Shown piece after piece: positions 25,728-35,269 of a stretch of 64,000 nt of DNA. Position numbers and translations under genes: made by a program. Every line of letters starts with the position of its first letter. Position 1 is the stretch's first letter. The notes beneath the pieces are model-generated. The model had not been told where the DNA came from. It was given only the letters and a program-made list of their open reading frames with translations, and did not search any database. This DNA comes from Sphingopyxis sp. DBS4 (GTDB lineage: Bacteria > Pseudomonadota > Alphaproteobacteria > Sphingomonadales > Sphingomonadaceae), in contig NZ_CP102384.1 of assembly GCF_024628865.1 (NCBI RefSeq), positions 2,367,001-2,431,000 on the forward strand, written 5' to 3'.

Positions 25728-26513
25728 CTAGTCTTTCGCCTCGTAACCGAACGCCTTGTGCGCCAGCTTGACCACCGCGGGATCGAGATCGGGCGGCGTC
25801 ATCGGCACCGCGGCCTCCAGCGTTTCGGCGATATGGGTGAGCGCGGCGATGCGCGCGGCCTTCTTGTTGTTGCCGTCGATTGCCTTCCACGGCGCCCAGC
25901 GCGTGTCGGTCTGCTGGAACATCTCGTCCATCGCGGCGAGATAATCCTTGCGCTTCGCGCGGTTGCGATAATCCTCGGCACCGGTCTTCCAGCGCTTCCA
26001 CGGGTCGTTCAGCCGGTCGGCGAAGCGCTTGTCCTGCTCATCCTGCGTGATGTGGACGAACAGCTTGACAAGATGCGTGGCGCTGCCGGTCAATTGCGCC
26101 TCGAATTCGTTGATCTCGTCATAGCCCTTGCGCCATTCGGCTTCGGTCGCGAAGCCCTCGACGCGTTCGACGAGGACGCGGCCGTACCAGCTCCGGTCGA
26201 AGATCGAGATTTCGCGGTTGCCGGGCAATCGCTTCCAGAAGCGCCAGAGGAAATGACGCGCCTTCTCCTCCTCGCTCGGCGCGCCGATCGGCCATACCTC
26301 GAAATAGCGGGGGTCGAGCGACGCGGTCAGCCGCTGGATGATCCCGCCCTTCCCCGCCGCGTCCCAGCCCTCGAGCATGATGACGCTGCGCTGGCGGTGG
26401 GTGATATGTGCCGCCTGCAATCGTTCGAGCCGATCCTCGAGCGCCGCGAGATCCTTGCCATAGTCGCCGTCATATTTGGCGCCGGTTTCATAGTCGGAGA
26501 GCGAGATGGTCAT
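25728..26513 (-). CDS. Polyphosphate kinase 2 family protein
   Basis: A 261-aa PPK2-type phosphotransferase using polyphosphate to phosphorylate nucleotides. Walker A is LEGWDAAGKGG near residue 48, the lid-type region includes RHFLWRFWKRLPG, and Walker B is IFDRSWYGRVLVERVEGF. The length fits single-domain PPK2. Whether it prefers NMP or NDP cannot be told. It sits in the minus-strand run between the alpha/beta hydrolase and the J-domain gene. Confidence 0.95.
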   Translation of the reverse strand: MTISLSDYETGAKYDGDYGKDLAALEDRLERLQAAHITHRQRSVIMLEGWDAAGKGGIIQRLTASLDPRYFEVWPIGAPSEEEKARHFLWRFWKRLPGNREISIFDRSWYGRVLVERVEGFATEAEWRKGYDEINEFEAQLTGSATHLVKLFVHITQDEQDKRFADRLNDPWKRWKTGAEDYRNRAKRKDYLAAMDEMFQQTDTRWAPWKAIDGNNKKAARIAALTHIAETLEAAVPMTPPDLDPAVVKLAHKAFGYEAKD

Positions 26514-26590
26514 CGCGCCTTCCTATCCAGTCGCGGGCGCCGAACCAAGCGGGCGATGCATTATGTCCGGTTCCGGCACAGCCGGACGCG

Positions 26591-27463
26591 TCAAAGCGTG
26601 GCGGCGATCAGCTCGGCGACGCGCCCCGGCGCTTCCATCGGGATGAAATGGCTGTGTTCGTCCCAGAGTTCGTCGCGCTCGGCATGGAGCGCCGGACCCA
26701 GGCCGGTCCAGGTCGGGCTCTGCGAAAAATCCATCGCGTCGCCGCGCTCGCCCGTCGGCGCGCGGACCAGCGTCACCGGTGTTGCCACATCGTCGAGCCA
26801 GGCGTGCGGGTCGGTGCGCAGCGCATTCTGGTACATCGAAGCTTCGAGCGCCGGCGGACAGGCGAGTTCATAGCCCTCGCCCGACGCTGCAGGCAGCAGG
26901 CCATGGTCGCAATAATCGGCGAGTACCTGCGGCTCCCAGCGACTGTAGGGCGGACGATCGGCAAAACGCGCCCGCATCTCCCCGGCGCTCGCCCATATGT
27001 TGCGGCGGCGCGCGACCGGATGCTCGGCCGGATCGGGTACCGGCAGCGCATCCTGCCCCCGATAGAGGCCGGGATCCATGATCACCGGGTCGACGAGAAT
27101 CAGATGGCGAAAGGCATCAGGCCGCTCGGCGGCGAGCCGGGTCAGCACATATCCCCCCATGCTGTGTCCGCAGCCGACCAGCGGCGTCCCCGCGAAACGA
27201 TCGACAAGCGGCAGCAGCGCCGCGGCATTGCCGGTCCAGTCCGCGAGCGAGATGGGCTTGAAGCTGCGCCCATGGCCGCGATGATCGGGCGCGATGACGT
27301 GCGTTCCCGCGGGCAGGGCGGCAACGACTTGATCCCACAGCCGGGCATGGAAGCCGGTCGCATGGAGCAGCAGCACCGAAGCCCCCGCCCCCGGCGCGCC
27401 CCACTCGAACCAGCAGATATCGCCGCCCGCCGTCGCGATCCGGTGTTCCCGAGGTTGCCCCAT
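26591..27463 (-). CDS. Alpha/beta hydrolase
   Basis: A 290-aa alpha/beta hydrolase. The oxyanion strand is LLLHATGFHARLWDQV, the nucleophile elbow GHSMGGYVL, and the C-terminal His is in DEHSHFIPME. PDHRGHGRSFKP is typical of the family. No signal peptide is seen, so it is cytosolic; substrate unknown. A type D palindromic repeat lies directly upstream, between it and aspS. Confidence 0.9.
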   Translation of the reverse strand: MGQPREHRIATAGGDICWFEWGAPGAGASVLLLHATGFHARLWDQVVAALPAGTHVIAPDHRGHGRSFKPISLADWTGNAAALLPLVDRFAGTPLVGCGHSMGGYVLTRLAAERPDAFRHLILVDPVIMDPGLYRGQDALPVPDPAEHPVARRRNIWASAGEMRARFADRPPYSRWEPQVLADYCDHGLLPAASGEGYELACPPALEASMYQNALRTDPHAWLDDVATPVTLVRAPTGERGDAMDFSQSPTWTGLGPALHAERDELWDEHSHFIPMEAPGRVAELIAATL

Positions 27464-27469
27464 CTAAAT

Positions 27470-27547
27470 CGTCATCCCGGCGAAGGCCGGGATCTCACCG
27501 TCTCGACCGGACGCACCGGCAAGATCCCGGCCTTCGCCGGGATGACG
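27470..27547. repeat. Palindromic intergenic repeat, type D, copy 2
   Basis: Same arms as the copy at 20810-20887 (CGTCATCCCGGCGAAGGCCG and complement ending ATGACG) with a different 20-odd-base centre. It fills the gap between the aspS stop and the hydrolase start. Confidence 0.9.
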
Positions 27548-27576
27548 AAAAAATGAGGCAGACGCTTGACCCAAGT

Positions 27577-29358
27577 TCAGCCCTTCGGCCCGTCCACCAG
27601 GCGGATGCTCAGTTCCTTGAGCTGCTTCTCGCTGACCGGCGCCGGGGCGCCCATCATCAGATCCTCGGCCTTCTGGTTCATCGGGAAGACGACGACCTCG
27701 CGGATGTTCGGCTCGTCGGCGAGCAGCATGACGATGCGATCGACCCCCGGCGCCGAACCACCGTGCGGCGGCGCGCCATATTTGAAGGCGTTGATCATGC
27801 CCGCGAAATTGCTGTCGACATCGGCCTGACTATAGCCCGCGATCTCGAACGCTTTGTACATGATGTCCGGCCGATGGTTCCGGATCGCGCCCGACGAGAG
27901 TTCGACGCCGTTGCAGACGATGTCATATTGCCAGGCGAGGATATCGAGCGGGTCTTTCGTCTCGAGCGCTTCGAGCTCGCCCTGCGGCATACTGAACGGG
28001 TTGTGGCTGAAATCGATCTTGCCGGTGTCCTCGTCGGCCTCGAACATCGGGAAGTCGACGATCCAGCACATCTCGAACTTGTTCGCATCGATCAGGTCGA
28101 GCTGCTCGGCGACGCGAGTGCGGGCAAAGCCCGCGAGCTTCGCCGCCACGGCTTCCTTGCCCGCGGCAAAGAACAGCCCGTCGTCGGGGCCGAGGCCGAG
28201 TTCGGCGGCAAGCGCGTCCATCTTCTCCGGGCCATGGTTCTTGGCGATCGGGCCGCCCCATTCGCCGCCCTTGCGCGTCGCATAGCCAAGGCCGGCAAAA
28301 CCCTCGCCCTGCGCCCAGCTGTTCATGTCGTCGAAGAATTTGCGGCTCTTGTCTGCCGTCCCCGGCGCCGGGACCGCGCGCACCACGTCGCCCGCCGCGA
28401 CGATGTCGGCGAAGCGACCGAAGCCCGATCCCGTGAAATGCGACGACACGTCGGTGATGATCAGCGGATTGCGCAGGTCGGGTTTGTCGTTGCCGTATTT
28501 CAGCATCGATTCGCGATACGGAATGCGCGGGAACGAACCCGCCGGGGTCACCGACCGGCCGTTCGCAAACTCCTCGAATACACCCGCGAGCACGGGCTCG
28601 ATCGCATTGAACACATCATCCTGCGTGACGAAGCTCATCTCGAAATCGAGCTGATAGAATTCGCCCGGGCTACGGTCGGCGCGCGCATCCTCGTCGCGGA
28701 AGCAGGGCGCGATCTGGAAATAGCGGTCGAAGCCTGCGACCATGAGGAGTTGCTTGAACATCTGCGGTGCCTGCGGCAGCGCGTAGAATTTGCCGGGATG
28801 GACACGGCTGGGCACCAGATAGTCGCGCGCGCCTTCGGGCGACGAAGCGGTCAGGATCGGCGTCTGATATTCGGTGAAGCCCTGATCGACCATGCGGCGG
28901 CGCAAGGACGCGATGACGTTCGAGCGCAGCAGGATATTCTTGTGCAGACGATCGCGGCGCAGGTCGAGGAAGCGGTATTTCAGGCGGATATCCTCGGGAT
29001 AGTCCTGATCGCCCGCGACCGGCATCGGCAGCTCGGCCGCCATCGACTGGACCGAAACGTCCCGCGCGCGCACTTCGATCGCGCCGGTCGGCAGGCCCGC
29101 GTTCACCGTCTCCGCCGAGCGTGCGACGACGTCGCCCGTGATCGTCACGACGCTTTCGGCGCGCAGGCCGTCGAGGGTCGCGAACGCCGCATCGCTGCTG
29201 TCGGCGACGATCTGCGTCAACCCGTAATGGTCGCGCAGGTCGACAAAGAGCAGCCCGCCATGGTCGCGCTTGCGATGCACCCAGCCCGAAACGCGGACAT
29301 TCTGGCCGACATCCCCGGCGCGAAGCTGGCCGCAATTATGGGTGCGATAGGCGTGCAT
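27577..29358 (-). CDS. aspS: Aspartyl-tRNA synthetase
   Basis: A 593-aa class II synthetase charging tRNA-Asp (in many alphaproteobacteria also tRNA-Asn). It begins [18 protein letters not shown] with the OB-fold anticodon-binding domain ([19 protein letters not shown]), has motif 2 around [20 protein letters not shown], the bacterial GAD insertion, and motif 3 in [14 protein letters not shown] near the end. Length is normal for the bacterial type. Confidence 0.98.
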   Translation of the reverse strand: MHAYRTHNCGQLRAGDVGQNVRVSGWVHRKRDHGGLLFVDLRDHYGLTQIVADSSDAAFATLDGLRAESVVTITGDVVARSAETVNAGLPTGAIEVRARDVSVQSMAAELPMPVAGDQDYPEDIRLKYRFLDLRRDRLHKNILLRSNVIASLRRRMVDQGFTEYQTPILTASSPEGARDYLVPSRVHPGKFYALPQAPQMFKQLLMVAGFDRYFQIAPCFRDEDARADRSPGEFYQLDFEMSFVTQDDVFNAIEPVLAGVFEEFANGRSVTPAGSFPRIPYRESMLKYGNDKPDLRNPLIITDVSSHFTGSGFGRFADIVAAGDVVRAVPAPGTADKSRKFFDDMNSWAQGEGFAGLGYATRKGGEWGGPIAKNHGPEKMDALAAELGLGPDDGLFFAAGKEAVAAKLAGFARTRVAEQLDLIDANKFEMCWIVDFPMFEADEDTGKIDFSHNPFSMPQGELEALETKDPLDILAWQYDIVCNGVELSSGAIRNHRPDIMYKAFEIAGYSQADVDSNFAGMINAFKYGAPPHGGSAPGVDRIVMLLADEPNIREVVVFPMNQKAEDLMMGAPAPVSEKQLKELSIRLVDGPKG

Positions 29359-29556
29359 TTCGATCGTCTTTCAGTGATTGGAAAATATCACGCGAACGTG
29401 ATTTATGGCCGCGCCTAAGGCAATGCGGCGCACCATTTGTCAAGGGTTGAGGCAGGAATCGGGTTCGCGCGGCGGCGCGGAAACGAAGAATGAGGTTCGC
29501 GCGGCATCCGCGGATGGCGCAGAGAAATGGAAGGGCGCCCGGCCGCCCGTCCACCT

Positions 29557-30435
29557 CTATTGAGAGGAATGTTCGGCGTTCGCGTAAAACTCCTGGATGA
29601 TCTTCCACGCCTCTTCGGCGGTCTCGACGAACTGGAACAGATTGAGGTCGCGGGCGCTGACGACGCCTTCCTCGACCAGTGCCTCGAAATTGACGACGCG
29701 GTTCCAGAATGTCTTGCCGAACAGCACGATGGGGATCGGCTTGATCTTGCCCGTCTGGATCAGCGTCAGCAGCTCGAACATCTCGTCGAAGGTGCCGAAA
29801 CCGCCGGGAAAGACCGCGACCGCACGCGCGCGAAGCAGGAAGTGCATCTTGCGAAGCGCGAAATAGTGGAACTGAAAGCTCAGCGACGGGGTCACATAGC
29901 GGTTCGGCGCCTGCTCGTGCGGCAGCACGATGTTGAGGCCGATCGACTCGCGCCCCTCGTCGGCGGCACCGCGGTTCGCGGCCTCCATGATCGACGGCCC
30001 GCCGCCCGAACAGACGACGAAGTGGCGGCAGCCGTCCTCGTCGCACGGCACCTGGCTCGCGAGCCGCGCAAGCTTGCGCGCCTCGTCATAATATTTGGCC
30101 TTGGCCTTGAGGTGGCGGGCGATGTTGCGCTGGACGTCGTCGGTCGCCGCGGCTTCGAGTCCGTCGGCGGCCTGCGGCTCGGGAATGCGCGCCGAGCCAT
30201 AGATGACCAGCGTCGACTCGATCTTCGCCTCGTCGAGCAGAAGCTCGGGCTTGAGCAACTCGAGCTGAAAGCGCACCGGGCGCAGATCCTCGCGCAGCAG
30301 GAAATCCTTGTCCTGAAAGGCGAGCTTATAGGCCGGATCGGCGGTCTGCGGAGTGGTGGTCGCCTGCTTGGCGAACTGCGCGTCGTCCTTTGCCTTGTGG
30401 AAACGCGAACGATGGGGTTGCTTGTCTTTTGCCAT
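29557..30435 (-). CDS. LOG family protein
   Basis: A 292-aa Rossmann-fold protein of the LOG (lysine decarboxylase-like) family, which hydrolyses cytokinin riboside monophosphates or related nucleotides. The family signatures VCSGGGPSIMEAANRG and AVFPGGFGTFDEMFE (PGGxGTxxE) are present. The N-terminal 80 residues are an extension not found in the short LOG form. The ATG at 30435 is chosen over an upstream frame extension that overlaps the cupin-like gene. aspS follows on the same strand. Confidence 0.92.
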   Translation of the reverse strand: MAKDKQPHRSRFHKAKDDAQFAKQATTTPQTADPAYKLAFQDKDFLLREDLRPVRFQLELLKPELLLDEAKIESTLVIYGSARIPEPQAADGLEAAATDDVQRNIARHLKAKAKYYDEARKLARLASQVPCDEDGCRHFVVCSGGGPSIMEAANRGAADEGRESIGLNIVLPHEQAPNRYVTPSLSFQFHYFALRKMHFLLRARAVAVFPGGFGTFDEMFELLTLIQTGKIKPIPIVLFGKTFWNRVVNFEALVEEGVVSARDLNLFQFVETAEEAWKIIQEFYANAEHSSQ

Positions 30436-30482
30436 TAGCGAGCGGCTACTCGCTTCGCATGGCTTTGCCAAGCCGGGGGTCG

Positions 30483-31343
30483 CTATCGGGACGGAAACCT
30501 CGCTTCGATCCGCGTCAGCGCGCGCTGAGCATAGGATTTCAGGCGATTGTTTCGCGGATAAAGGCGCGGCGCGGCCGGGTTCAGCCCGCGCGCGCGCAAC
30601 CGGCGGTTGAACCGGCAGGCGTCGGCATGGTGAAAGCTCCATTCGCTGCGCCATGTGAGCGACAGCGATACCGAAACCGCGTCGTGCGTCTGCACCCAAT
30701 GCGGCGCGAGGATCGGGACATAGATCGCCTCGCCCGGCGCGATGTCGATCGCCCGACCGCGCGCCGCCCATTCCTCACGCCAGGGCAGGTTACGCGGCCC
30801 CCCTGCAAAATATTGCTCGAAGAAGGGCTGGCCGATGATGTCGGGATCGGCGGTCGGGAACAGCGTCATCGTCTTCGAGCCGCGCGCCTGGAACAATATA
30901 TTATATTCAGGGTCGAAATGCAGCGAGGTCACCGCGCGCGGTGAAGAGATGAAGATGAATCCCTCCAGCCGCATCATCGCGCCGGTGCGCGATTCGACCA
31001 GCGGCTCGATCTCGCCCAGCACTTCGCGCATCAGCGCGGCATAGGCCGGATCCTGATCGATCGTCTTGAGCAAGACCCACGACCCGCATTGGTCGATCTG
31101 CGCAATCGTATCCTCCACCGACAGGCCGTTGGCGGGCGTATCGGCATTGGAAATGCCCAGCGGCAGATCGACCGCCGCATTATGCTCCAGGCTTTCGCGG
31201 CGCAGCCGGCCGGCCAACTGCTGCAACGCACCGAGTTCCAGCAACGGATGGCCGGCAATCTGGTGCGTCAGATGCGTCGGCACGCCGGGATAAGCCGCGC
31301 TGAAGGCGGCATGCGCCTCGCGGGAAAAGACAGGGTCCGCCAT
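30483..31343 (-). CDS. Cupin-like (JmjC-type) domain protein
   Basis: A 286-aa protein with the metal site of 2-oxoglutarate oxygenases: HxD in TSLHFDPEYN, a distal His in VPILAPHWVQTHD, and Lys-Thr (RGSKTMTLFP) after the first strands. This pattern fits the cupin_8/JmjC-like family, possibly a protein hydroxylase; substrate unknown. A near match to the CtrA half site (CTAACCAT, one base off) lies upstream at about 31370. It precedes the LOG gene by 47 bp. Confidence 0.85.
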   Translation of the reverse strand: MADPVFSREAHAAFSAAYPGVPTHLTHQIAGHPLLELGALQQLAGRLRRESLEHNAAVDLPLGISNADTPANGLSVEDTIAQIDQCGSWVLLKTIDQDPAYAALMREVLGEIEPLVESRTGAMMRLEGFIFISSPRAVTSLHFDPEYNILFQARGSKTMTLFPTADPDIIGQPFFEQYFAGGPRNLPWREEWAARGRAIDIAPGEAIYVPILAPHWVQTHDAVSVSLSLTWRSEWSFHHADACRFNRRLRARGLNPAAPRLYPRNNRLKSYAQRALTRIEARFPSR

Positions 31344-31421
31344 GCGCCCAGTCTATGCCACGCGAGTAAAACAATGGTTAGGGCAAAAGATCGCCAGCGA
31401 AGCCGCGCGGCAGGCGGTCCG

Positions 31422-32129
31422 TCAACGGCAATAACCATTCCCGCTCATGTCGAGATGGAAGTGATTGTAATGCGCCGCGTTATAATCGGGGCTTAGCACC
31501 GTGCCAAAGCGGCGGCACGCCGATTTGTGAAGCGCGCGGAGAAAATCCTGCGACGCCTTGTCGCCCTTCCACCCACCGTCGAGCATGATCCGCCGCCCGT
31601 CGGCGAGCACGAATCCCGCGACGTCGATCGCGTTGGAAGAGGCGTGCTGCGACAACCGGCCTGAACGGCCGCCATAGATATTACGGCAGCTGTAGGTGCC
31701 ATAGGTCTCGATCTTTACGACCTCGGTCCTGAAATACTGGCGCGCCGCGGGTTTCACCGCATAGCGCGCCCAGGCCGCGAAATTGCGCGCGAGCGGACAG
31801 GTCATCGGTCCCAGGTTCGTCACCGGCGTGCCGATGTCGAGCAGCTTCACCGAATCGATCGAACTGCACCCGCCGCCATGATCCTGGTTCGGCAGCGGGG
31901 TGAAGCGCACCCCGGCCTGCTGGAGGTCGAACGCGCATTGCTGCGCCTCGGCGCTGGTGAAGGACGGCGTTCCCGTGATCTGCGGACGCTGGGGCGTCGA
32001 TGTCGTCGTGGCCGTCCGTTTTCCGCCGCTCTGCTTCATCACCTCGGGCGCGCCGAAACAGGCGGTTAGCGCGAGCATCGCGGTCGCGGCAAACAGGATT
32101 CGGGGCCTCAGGAAAAGCGGAATCGGCAT
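31422..32129 (-). CDS. Extensin-like family lipoprotein
   Basis: A 235-aa exported protein with a lipobox (AMLALTACF, lipidated Cys near residue 24). The domain matches the extensin-like C-terminal family of proteobacteria: CSSIDSVKL, then RLSQHASSNAIDVAGF and NHFHLD. The His, Asp and His-x-His arrangement recalls the metal site of LAS-type peptidases acting on cell walls, so a peptidoglycan role is plausible but unproven. Divergent from serC. Confidence 0.87.
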   Translation of the reverse strand: MPIPLFLRPRILFAATAMLALTACFGAPEVMKQSGGKRTATTTSTPQRPQITGTPSFTSAEAQQCAFDLQQAGVRFTPLPNQDHGGGCSSIDSVKLLDIGTPVTNLGPMTCPLARNFAAWARYAVKPAARQYFRTEVVKIETYGTYSCRNIYGGRSGRLSQHASSNAIDVAGFVLADGRRIMLDGGWKGDKASQDFLRALHKSACRRFGTVLSPDYNAAHYNHFHLDMSGNGYCR

Positions 32130-32214
32130 GGCGTCAAAATACCGACGATATCGTTAACAAGCCGTATACCTTTTTACGGCTCGTCGAAAATTTCGCGCGG
32201 CTTACGCATTTTGT

Positions 32215-32242
32215 TTGACAGTTACGCCCCTCTCCCTAAACG
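32215..32242 (+). promoter_or_regulatory. Possible serC promoter
   Basis: A perfect -35 hexamer TTGACA at 32215-32220 is followed after 16 nt by TAAACG (32237-32242). The -10 is poor and the implied start would fall inside the first leader hairpin, so a different -10 or an upstream promoter may be used for the leader-containing transcript. Confidence 0.35.
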
Positions 32243-32294
32243 CGGCGCCGGGCCACGCGGTCCCAACGCCGCGCGCGCTCTCTGCAAGGAGAGA
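32242..32294 (+). promoter_or_regulatory. Two-hairpin serC leader with sequestered ribosome site
   Basis: Hairpin 1: GCGGCG (32242-32247) pairs with CGCCGC (32267-32272), with an inner stem GGGCC/GGTCC closing a 4-base ACGC loop. Hairpin 2: TCTCT (32279-32283) pairs with AGAGA (32290-32294), placing the AAGGAGA ribosome site in its loop and 3' arm just before the ATG at 32297. A conserved serC leader motif is known in alphaproteobacteria; identity with it is inferred from position and layout. Confidence 0.6.
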
Positions 32295-32296
32295 CT

Positions 32297-33427
32297 ATGA
32301 TGAGTGAAGTGACGACGCCACAGGTGCGCCCGACGCGCCCCTATTTTTCTTCCGGTCCCTGCGCCAAGCCGCCGGTCTGGTCCACCGAAAAACTGAACAC
32401 CGAATCGCTTGGCCGCTCGCACCGCGCCAAGATCGGCAAGACGCGCCTGCAGTACTGCATCGACCTGATGCGCGAGATGCTGCAGCTCCCCGACACGCAT
32501 CGCATCGGCATCGTTCCGGGCAGCGACACCGGCGCCTTCGAAATGGCGATGTGGACGATGCTCGGCGCGCGTCCGGTCACGACGCTGGCGTGGGAGAGCT
32601 TCGGTGAAGGTTGGGTCACCGATGTCGCCAAGCAGCTCAAGCTCGATCCCACCGTCATCCGCGCCGATTACGGCCAGCTTCCCGACCTGACGCAGGTCGA
32701 CTGGTCGAATGACGTCCTCTTCACCTGGAACGGCACCACCAGCGGCGTTCGCGTCCCGAACGGCGACTGGATCGCCTCAGACCGTGAGGGGCTTTGCTTC
32801 GCCGATGCGACCAGCGCGGTGTTCGCTTACGACCTGCCGTGGGACAAGATCGACGTCGCGACCTTCAGCTGGCAGAAAGTGCTCGGCGGCGAAGGCGGTC
32901 ACGGCGTGCTGATCCTCGGCCCGCGCGCGGTCGAACGCCTCGAAACCCACACCCCCGCCTGGCCGCTGCCGAAAGTGTTCCGCCTGATGTCGAAGGGCGC
33001 GCTCGCCGAGGGTGTGTTCAAGGGCGAGACGATCAACACCCCGTCGATGCTCGCGGTCGAGGATGCGATCTTCGCGCTCGAATGGGCGAAGTCGCTCAGC
33101 GGCCTCGACGGGCTGAAAGCGCGCAGCGATGCCAACGCCGCCGCGCTCGACACGATCGTCGCGGAGCGCGACTGGCTCTCCCACCTCGCCGCCGATCCCG
33201 CCAGCCGCTCGAAGACCTCGGTCTGCCTGTCGGTCGCGGGCGCCGACGCGGATTTCATCAAGAAATTCGCCGGGCTGCTCGAAAAGGAGGGCGCGGCTTA
33301 CGACATCGCGGGCTATCGCGACGCGCCTCCGGGGCTGCGCATCTGGTGCGGCGCGACCGTCGATACCGCCGATATCGAAGCGCTCGGGCCTTGGCTCGAC
33401 TGGGCTTACACCGAACTCCGCAAATAA
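32297..33427 (+). CDS. serC: Phosphoserine aminotransferase
   Basis: A 376-aa PLP enzyme converting 3-phosphohydroxypyruvate to phosphoserine in serine biosynthesis (the related reaction in PLP synthesis is possible). It carries PYFSSGPCAKPP at the N-terminus, GSDTGAFEMAMWTM, and the PLP-binding Lys184 in FSWQKVLGGEGG. The form is the one found in alphaproteobacteria, long and distinct from E. coli SerC. serA follows, separated by a palindromic repeat. Control by its leader is likely. Confidence 0.97.
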   Translation: MMSEVTTPQVRPTRPYFSSGPCAKPPVWSTEKLNTESLGRSHRAKIGKTRLQYCIDLMREMLQLPDTHRIGIVPGSDTGAFEMAMWTMLGARPVTTLAWESFGEGWVTDVAKQLKLDPTVIRADYGQLPDLTQVDWSNDVLFTWNGTTSGVRVPNGDWIASDREGLCFADATSAVFAYDLPWDKIDVATFSWQKVLGGEGGHGVLILGPRAVERLETHTPAWPLPKVFRLMSKGALAEGVFKGETINTPSMLAVEDAIFALEWAKSLSGLDGLKARSDANAAALDTIVAERDWLSHLAADPASRSKTSVCLSVAGADADFIKKFAGLLEKEGAAYDIAGYRDAPPGLRIWCGATVDTADIEALGPWLDWAYTELRK

Positions 33428-33434
33428 TTTCCAT

Positions 33435-33513
33435 CGTCATTCCCGCGAAAGCGGGAACCCAGTGCTGCCATCGCTGACGCTGGAACTGGGTCCCCGCTTT
33501 CGCGGGGATGACG
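33435..33513. repeat. Palindromic intergenic repeat, type B, copy 2
   Basis: CGTCATTCCCGCGAAAGCGG at the left with its complement ending GGATGACG at the right. The same family as 439-517. It fills the gap between serC and serA and would form a strong hairpin within a serCA transcript. Confidence 0.9.
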
Positions 33514-33532
33514 AGAGTAGAGGAACAGTGAC

Positions 33533-35119
33533 ATGACCGCACCCAAAGTTCTGATTTCCGACAAGATGGACCCCAAGGCGGCCGCGATCTTCAAGGAGCG
33601 CGGCATCCAGGTCGACGAGATCACCGGCAAGACCAAGGAAGAGCTGATCGCGATCATCGGCGATTATGACGGCCTTGCGATCCGCTCGGCCACCAAGGTC
33701 ACGCCCGAGGTGCTCGCCGCTGCGACGAACCTCAAGGTCGTCGGCCGCGCCGGCATCGGCGTCGATAACGTCAACATTCCCGAGGCGTCGAAGCAGGGTG
33801 TCATCGTGATGAACACCCCCTTCGGCAACAGCATCACCACCGCCGAACATGCGGTCGCGATGATGTTCGCGCTCGCGCGCCAGATTCCCGAAGCCAATGC
33901 GCTGACACAGGCAGGCAAATGGCCGAAGAACGACTTCATGGGCGTCGAGCTCACCTCGAAGACGCTCGGCCTGATCGGCTGCGGCAATATCGGCAGCATC
34001 GTCGCCGAGCGCGCGCTGGGTCTGCGCATGAAGGTCGTCGCCTTCGACCCCTTCCTGACCCCCGAGCGCGCGGTCGAGCTCGGCGTCGAAAAGGCCGACC
34101 TCGACACGCTGCTGGCGAAGGCCGATTTCATCACGCTGCACACGCCGCTGACCGACCAGACGCGGAACATCCTGTCGAAGGAAAATCTCGCCAAGACCAG
34201 GAAGGGCGTGCGGATCATCAACTGCGCGCGCGGCGGGCTGATCGACGAGGCGGCGCTGAAAGAGGCGCTCGACAGCGGCCATGTCGCGGGCGCGGCGCTC
34301 GACGTCTTCGCGACCGAACCGCCGGCGGCCGACCATCCGCTGTTCAGCACCCCGAACTTCATCTGTACGCCGCACCTCGGCGCTTCGACCGACGAAGCGC
34401 AAGTCAATGTCGCGATCCAGGTGGCCGAGCAGATTTCGGACTATCTGCTGACCGGCGGCATCACCAACGCACTCAATGTGCCGAGCCTTTCGGCCGAGGA
34501 AGCGCCGAAGCTGCGCCCCTATATGAGCCTCGCCGAAAAGCTCGGCAGCCTCGTCGGCCAGCTCGCGCACGACAACCTCACCACCATCTCGGTCGAGGTC
34601 GAGGGCGCGGCGGCCGAGCTCAACCTCAAGCCGATCACCGCCGCGGTGCTCACCGGCCTGATGCGCCGCTATTCGGACAGCGTGAACATGGTCAACGCTC
34701 CGCACCTCGCGCGCGAAAGGGGCCTCGACGTGCGCGAGGTTCGCCATGACCGCGACGGCGACTATCACACCCTCGTCCGCGTCACCGTGGCGACCAGCGA
34801 CGGCGACCGCTCGGTCGCGGGCACGCTGTTCAGCAACGGCGACCCGCGCCTCGTCGAGATGTTCGGGATCAAGGTCGAGGCCGACCTCGACGGCCACATG
34901 CTCTACATCGTCAACGAGGACGCGCCGGGCTTCATCGGCCGCATCGGCACTGCACTCGGCGAAGCGGGGCTCAACATCGGCACCTTCCACCTCGGCCGCC
35001 GCGCCGCGGGCGGCGAAGCCGTGCTGCTGCTCAGCCTCGATTCGCCGATGCCCGAGCCCTTACTGTGGCAGCTCTGCCAGCTTCCCGGCGTGAAGACGGT
35101 GAAGGGGCTGAAGTTCTGA
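33533..35119 (+). CDS. serA: D-3-phosphoglycerate dehydrogenase
   Basis: A 528-aa NAD-dependent enzyme making 3-phosphohydroxypyruvate, the first step of serine synthesis. The nucleotide-binding motif is LGLIGCGNIGSIVAE, catalytic Arg is in INCARGGLID, and the Glu/His pair is in ATEPP and CTPHLGAST. The length and C-terminus (YIVNEDAPGFIGRIG) show the long form with an intervening allosteric substrate-binding domain and a terminal ACT domain, so serine feedback is likely. GAGGAACAGTGAC precedes the ATG. Confidence 0.98.
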   Translation: MTAPKVLISDKMDPKAAAIFKERGIQVDEITGKTKEELIAIIGDYDGLAIRSATKVTPEVLAAATNLKVVGRAGIGVDNVNIPEASKQGVIVMNTPFGNSITTAEHAVAMMFALARQIPEANALTQAGKWPKNDFMGVELTSKTLGLIGCGNIGSIVAERALGLRMKVVAFDPFLTPERAVELGVEKADLDTLLAKADFITLHTPLTDQTRNILSKENLAKTRKGVRIINCARGGLIDEAALKEALDSGHVAGAALDVFATEPPAADHPLFSTPNFICTPHLGASTDEAQVNVAIQVAEQISDYLLTGGITNALNVPSLSAEEAPKLRPYMSLAEKLGSLVGQLAHDNLTTISVEVEGAAAELNLKPITAAVLTGLMRRYSDSVNMVNAPHLARERGLDVREVRHDRDGDYHTLVRVTVATSDGDRSVAGTLFSNGDPRLVEMFGIKVEADLDGHMLYIVNEDAPGFIGRIGTALGEAGLNIGTFHLGRRAAGGEAVLLLSLDSPMPEPLLWQLCQLPGVKTVKGLKF

Positions 35120-35128
35120 TCCGCCCAG

Positions 35129-35228
35129 TTCCCCTCCCGCTTGCGGGAGGGGTTAGGGGAGGGCATGTCGAGGGTCCGGCTTGAAAAAACAGGCCCTCCC
35201 CCGACCCCTCCCGCAAGCGGGAGGGGAG
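35129..35228. repeat. Inverted repeat, type F, copy 1
   Basis: Left arm CCCCTCCCGCTTGCGGGAGG and right arm CCCCTCCCGCAAGCGGGAGG with GGGGAGGGC/GCCCTCCCC flanking a ~30-base centre, giving nested hairpins. Similar arms recur at 46902-47080 and 47727-47750. It probably ends the serA transcript. Confidence 0.85.
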
Positions 35229-35269
35229 AAATATTGAATCCCCCTCGCCACCCGCCTAAGGCCACCCCC

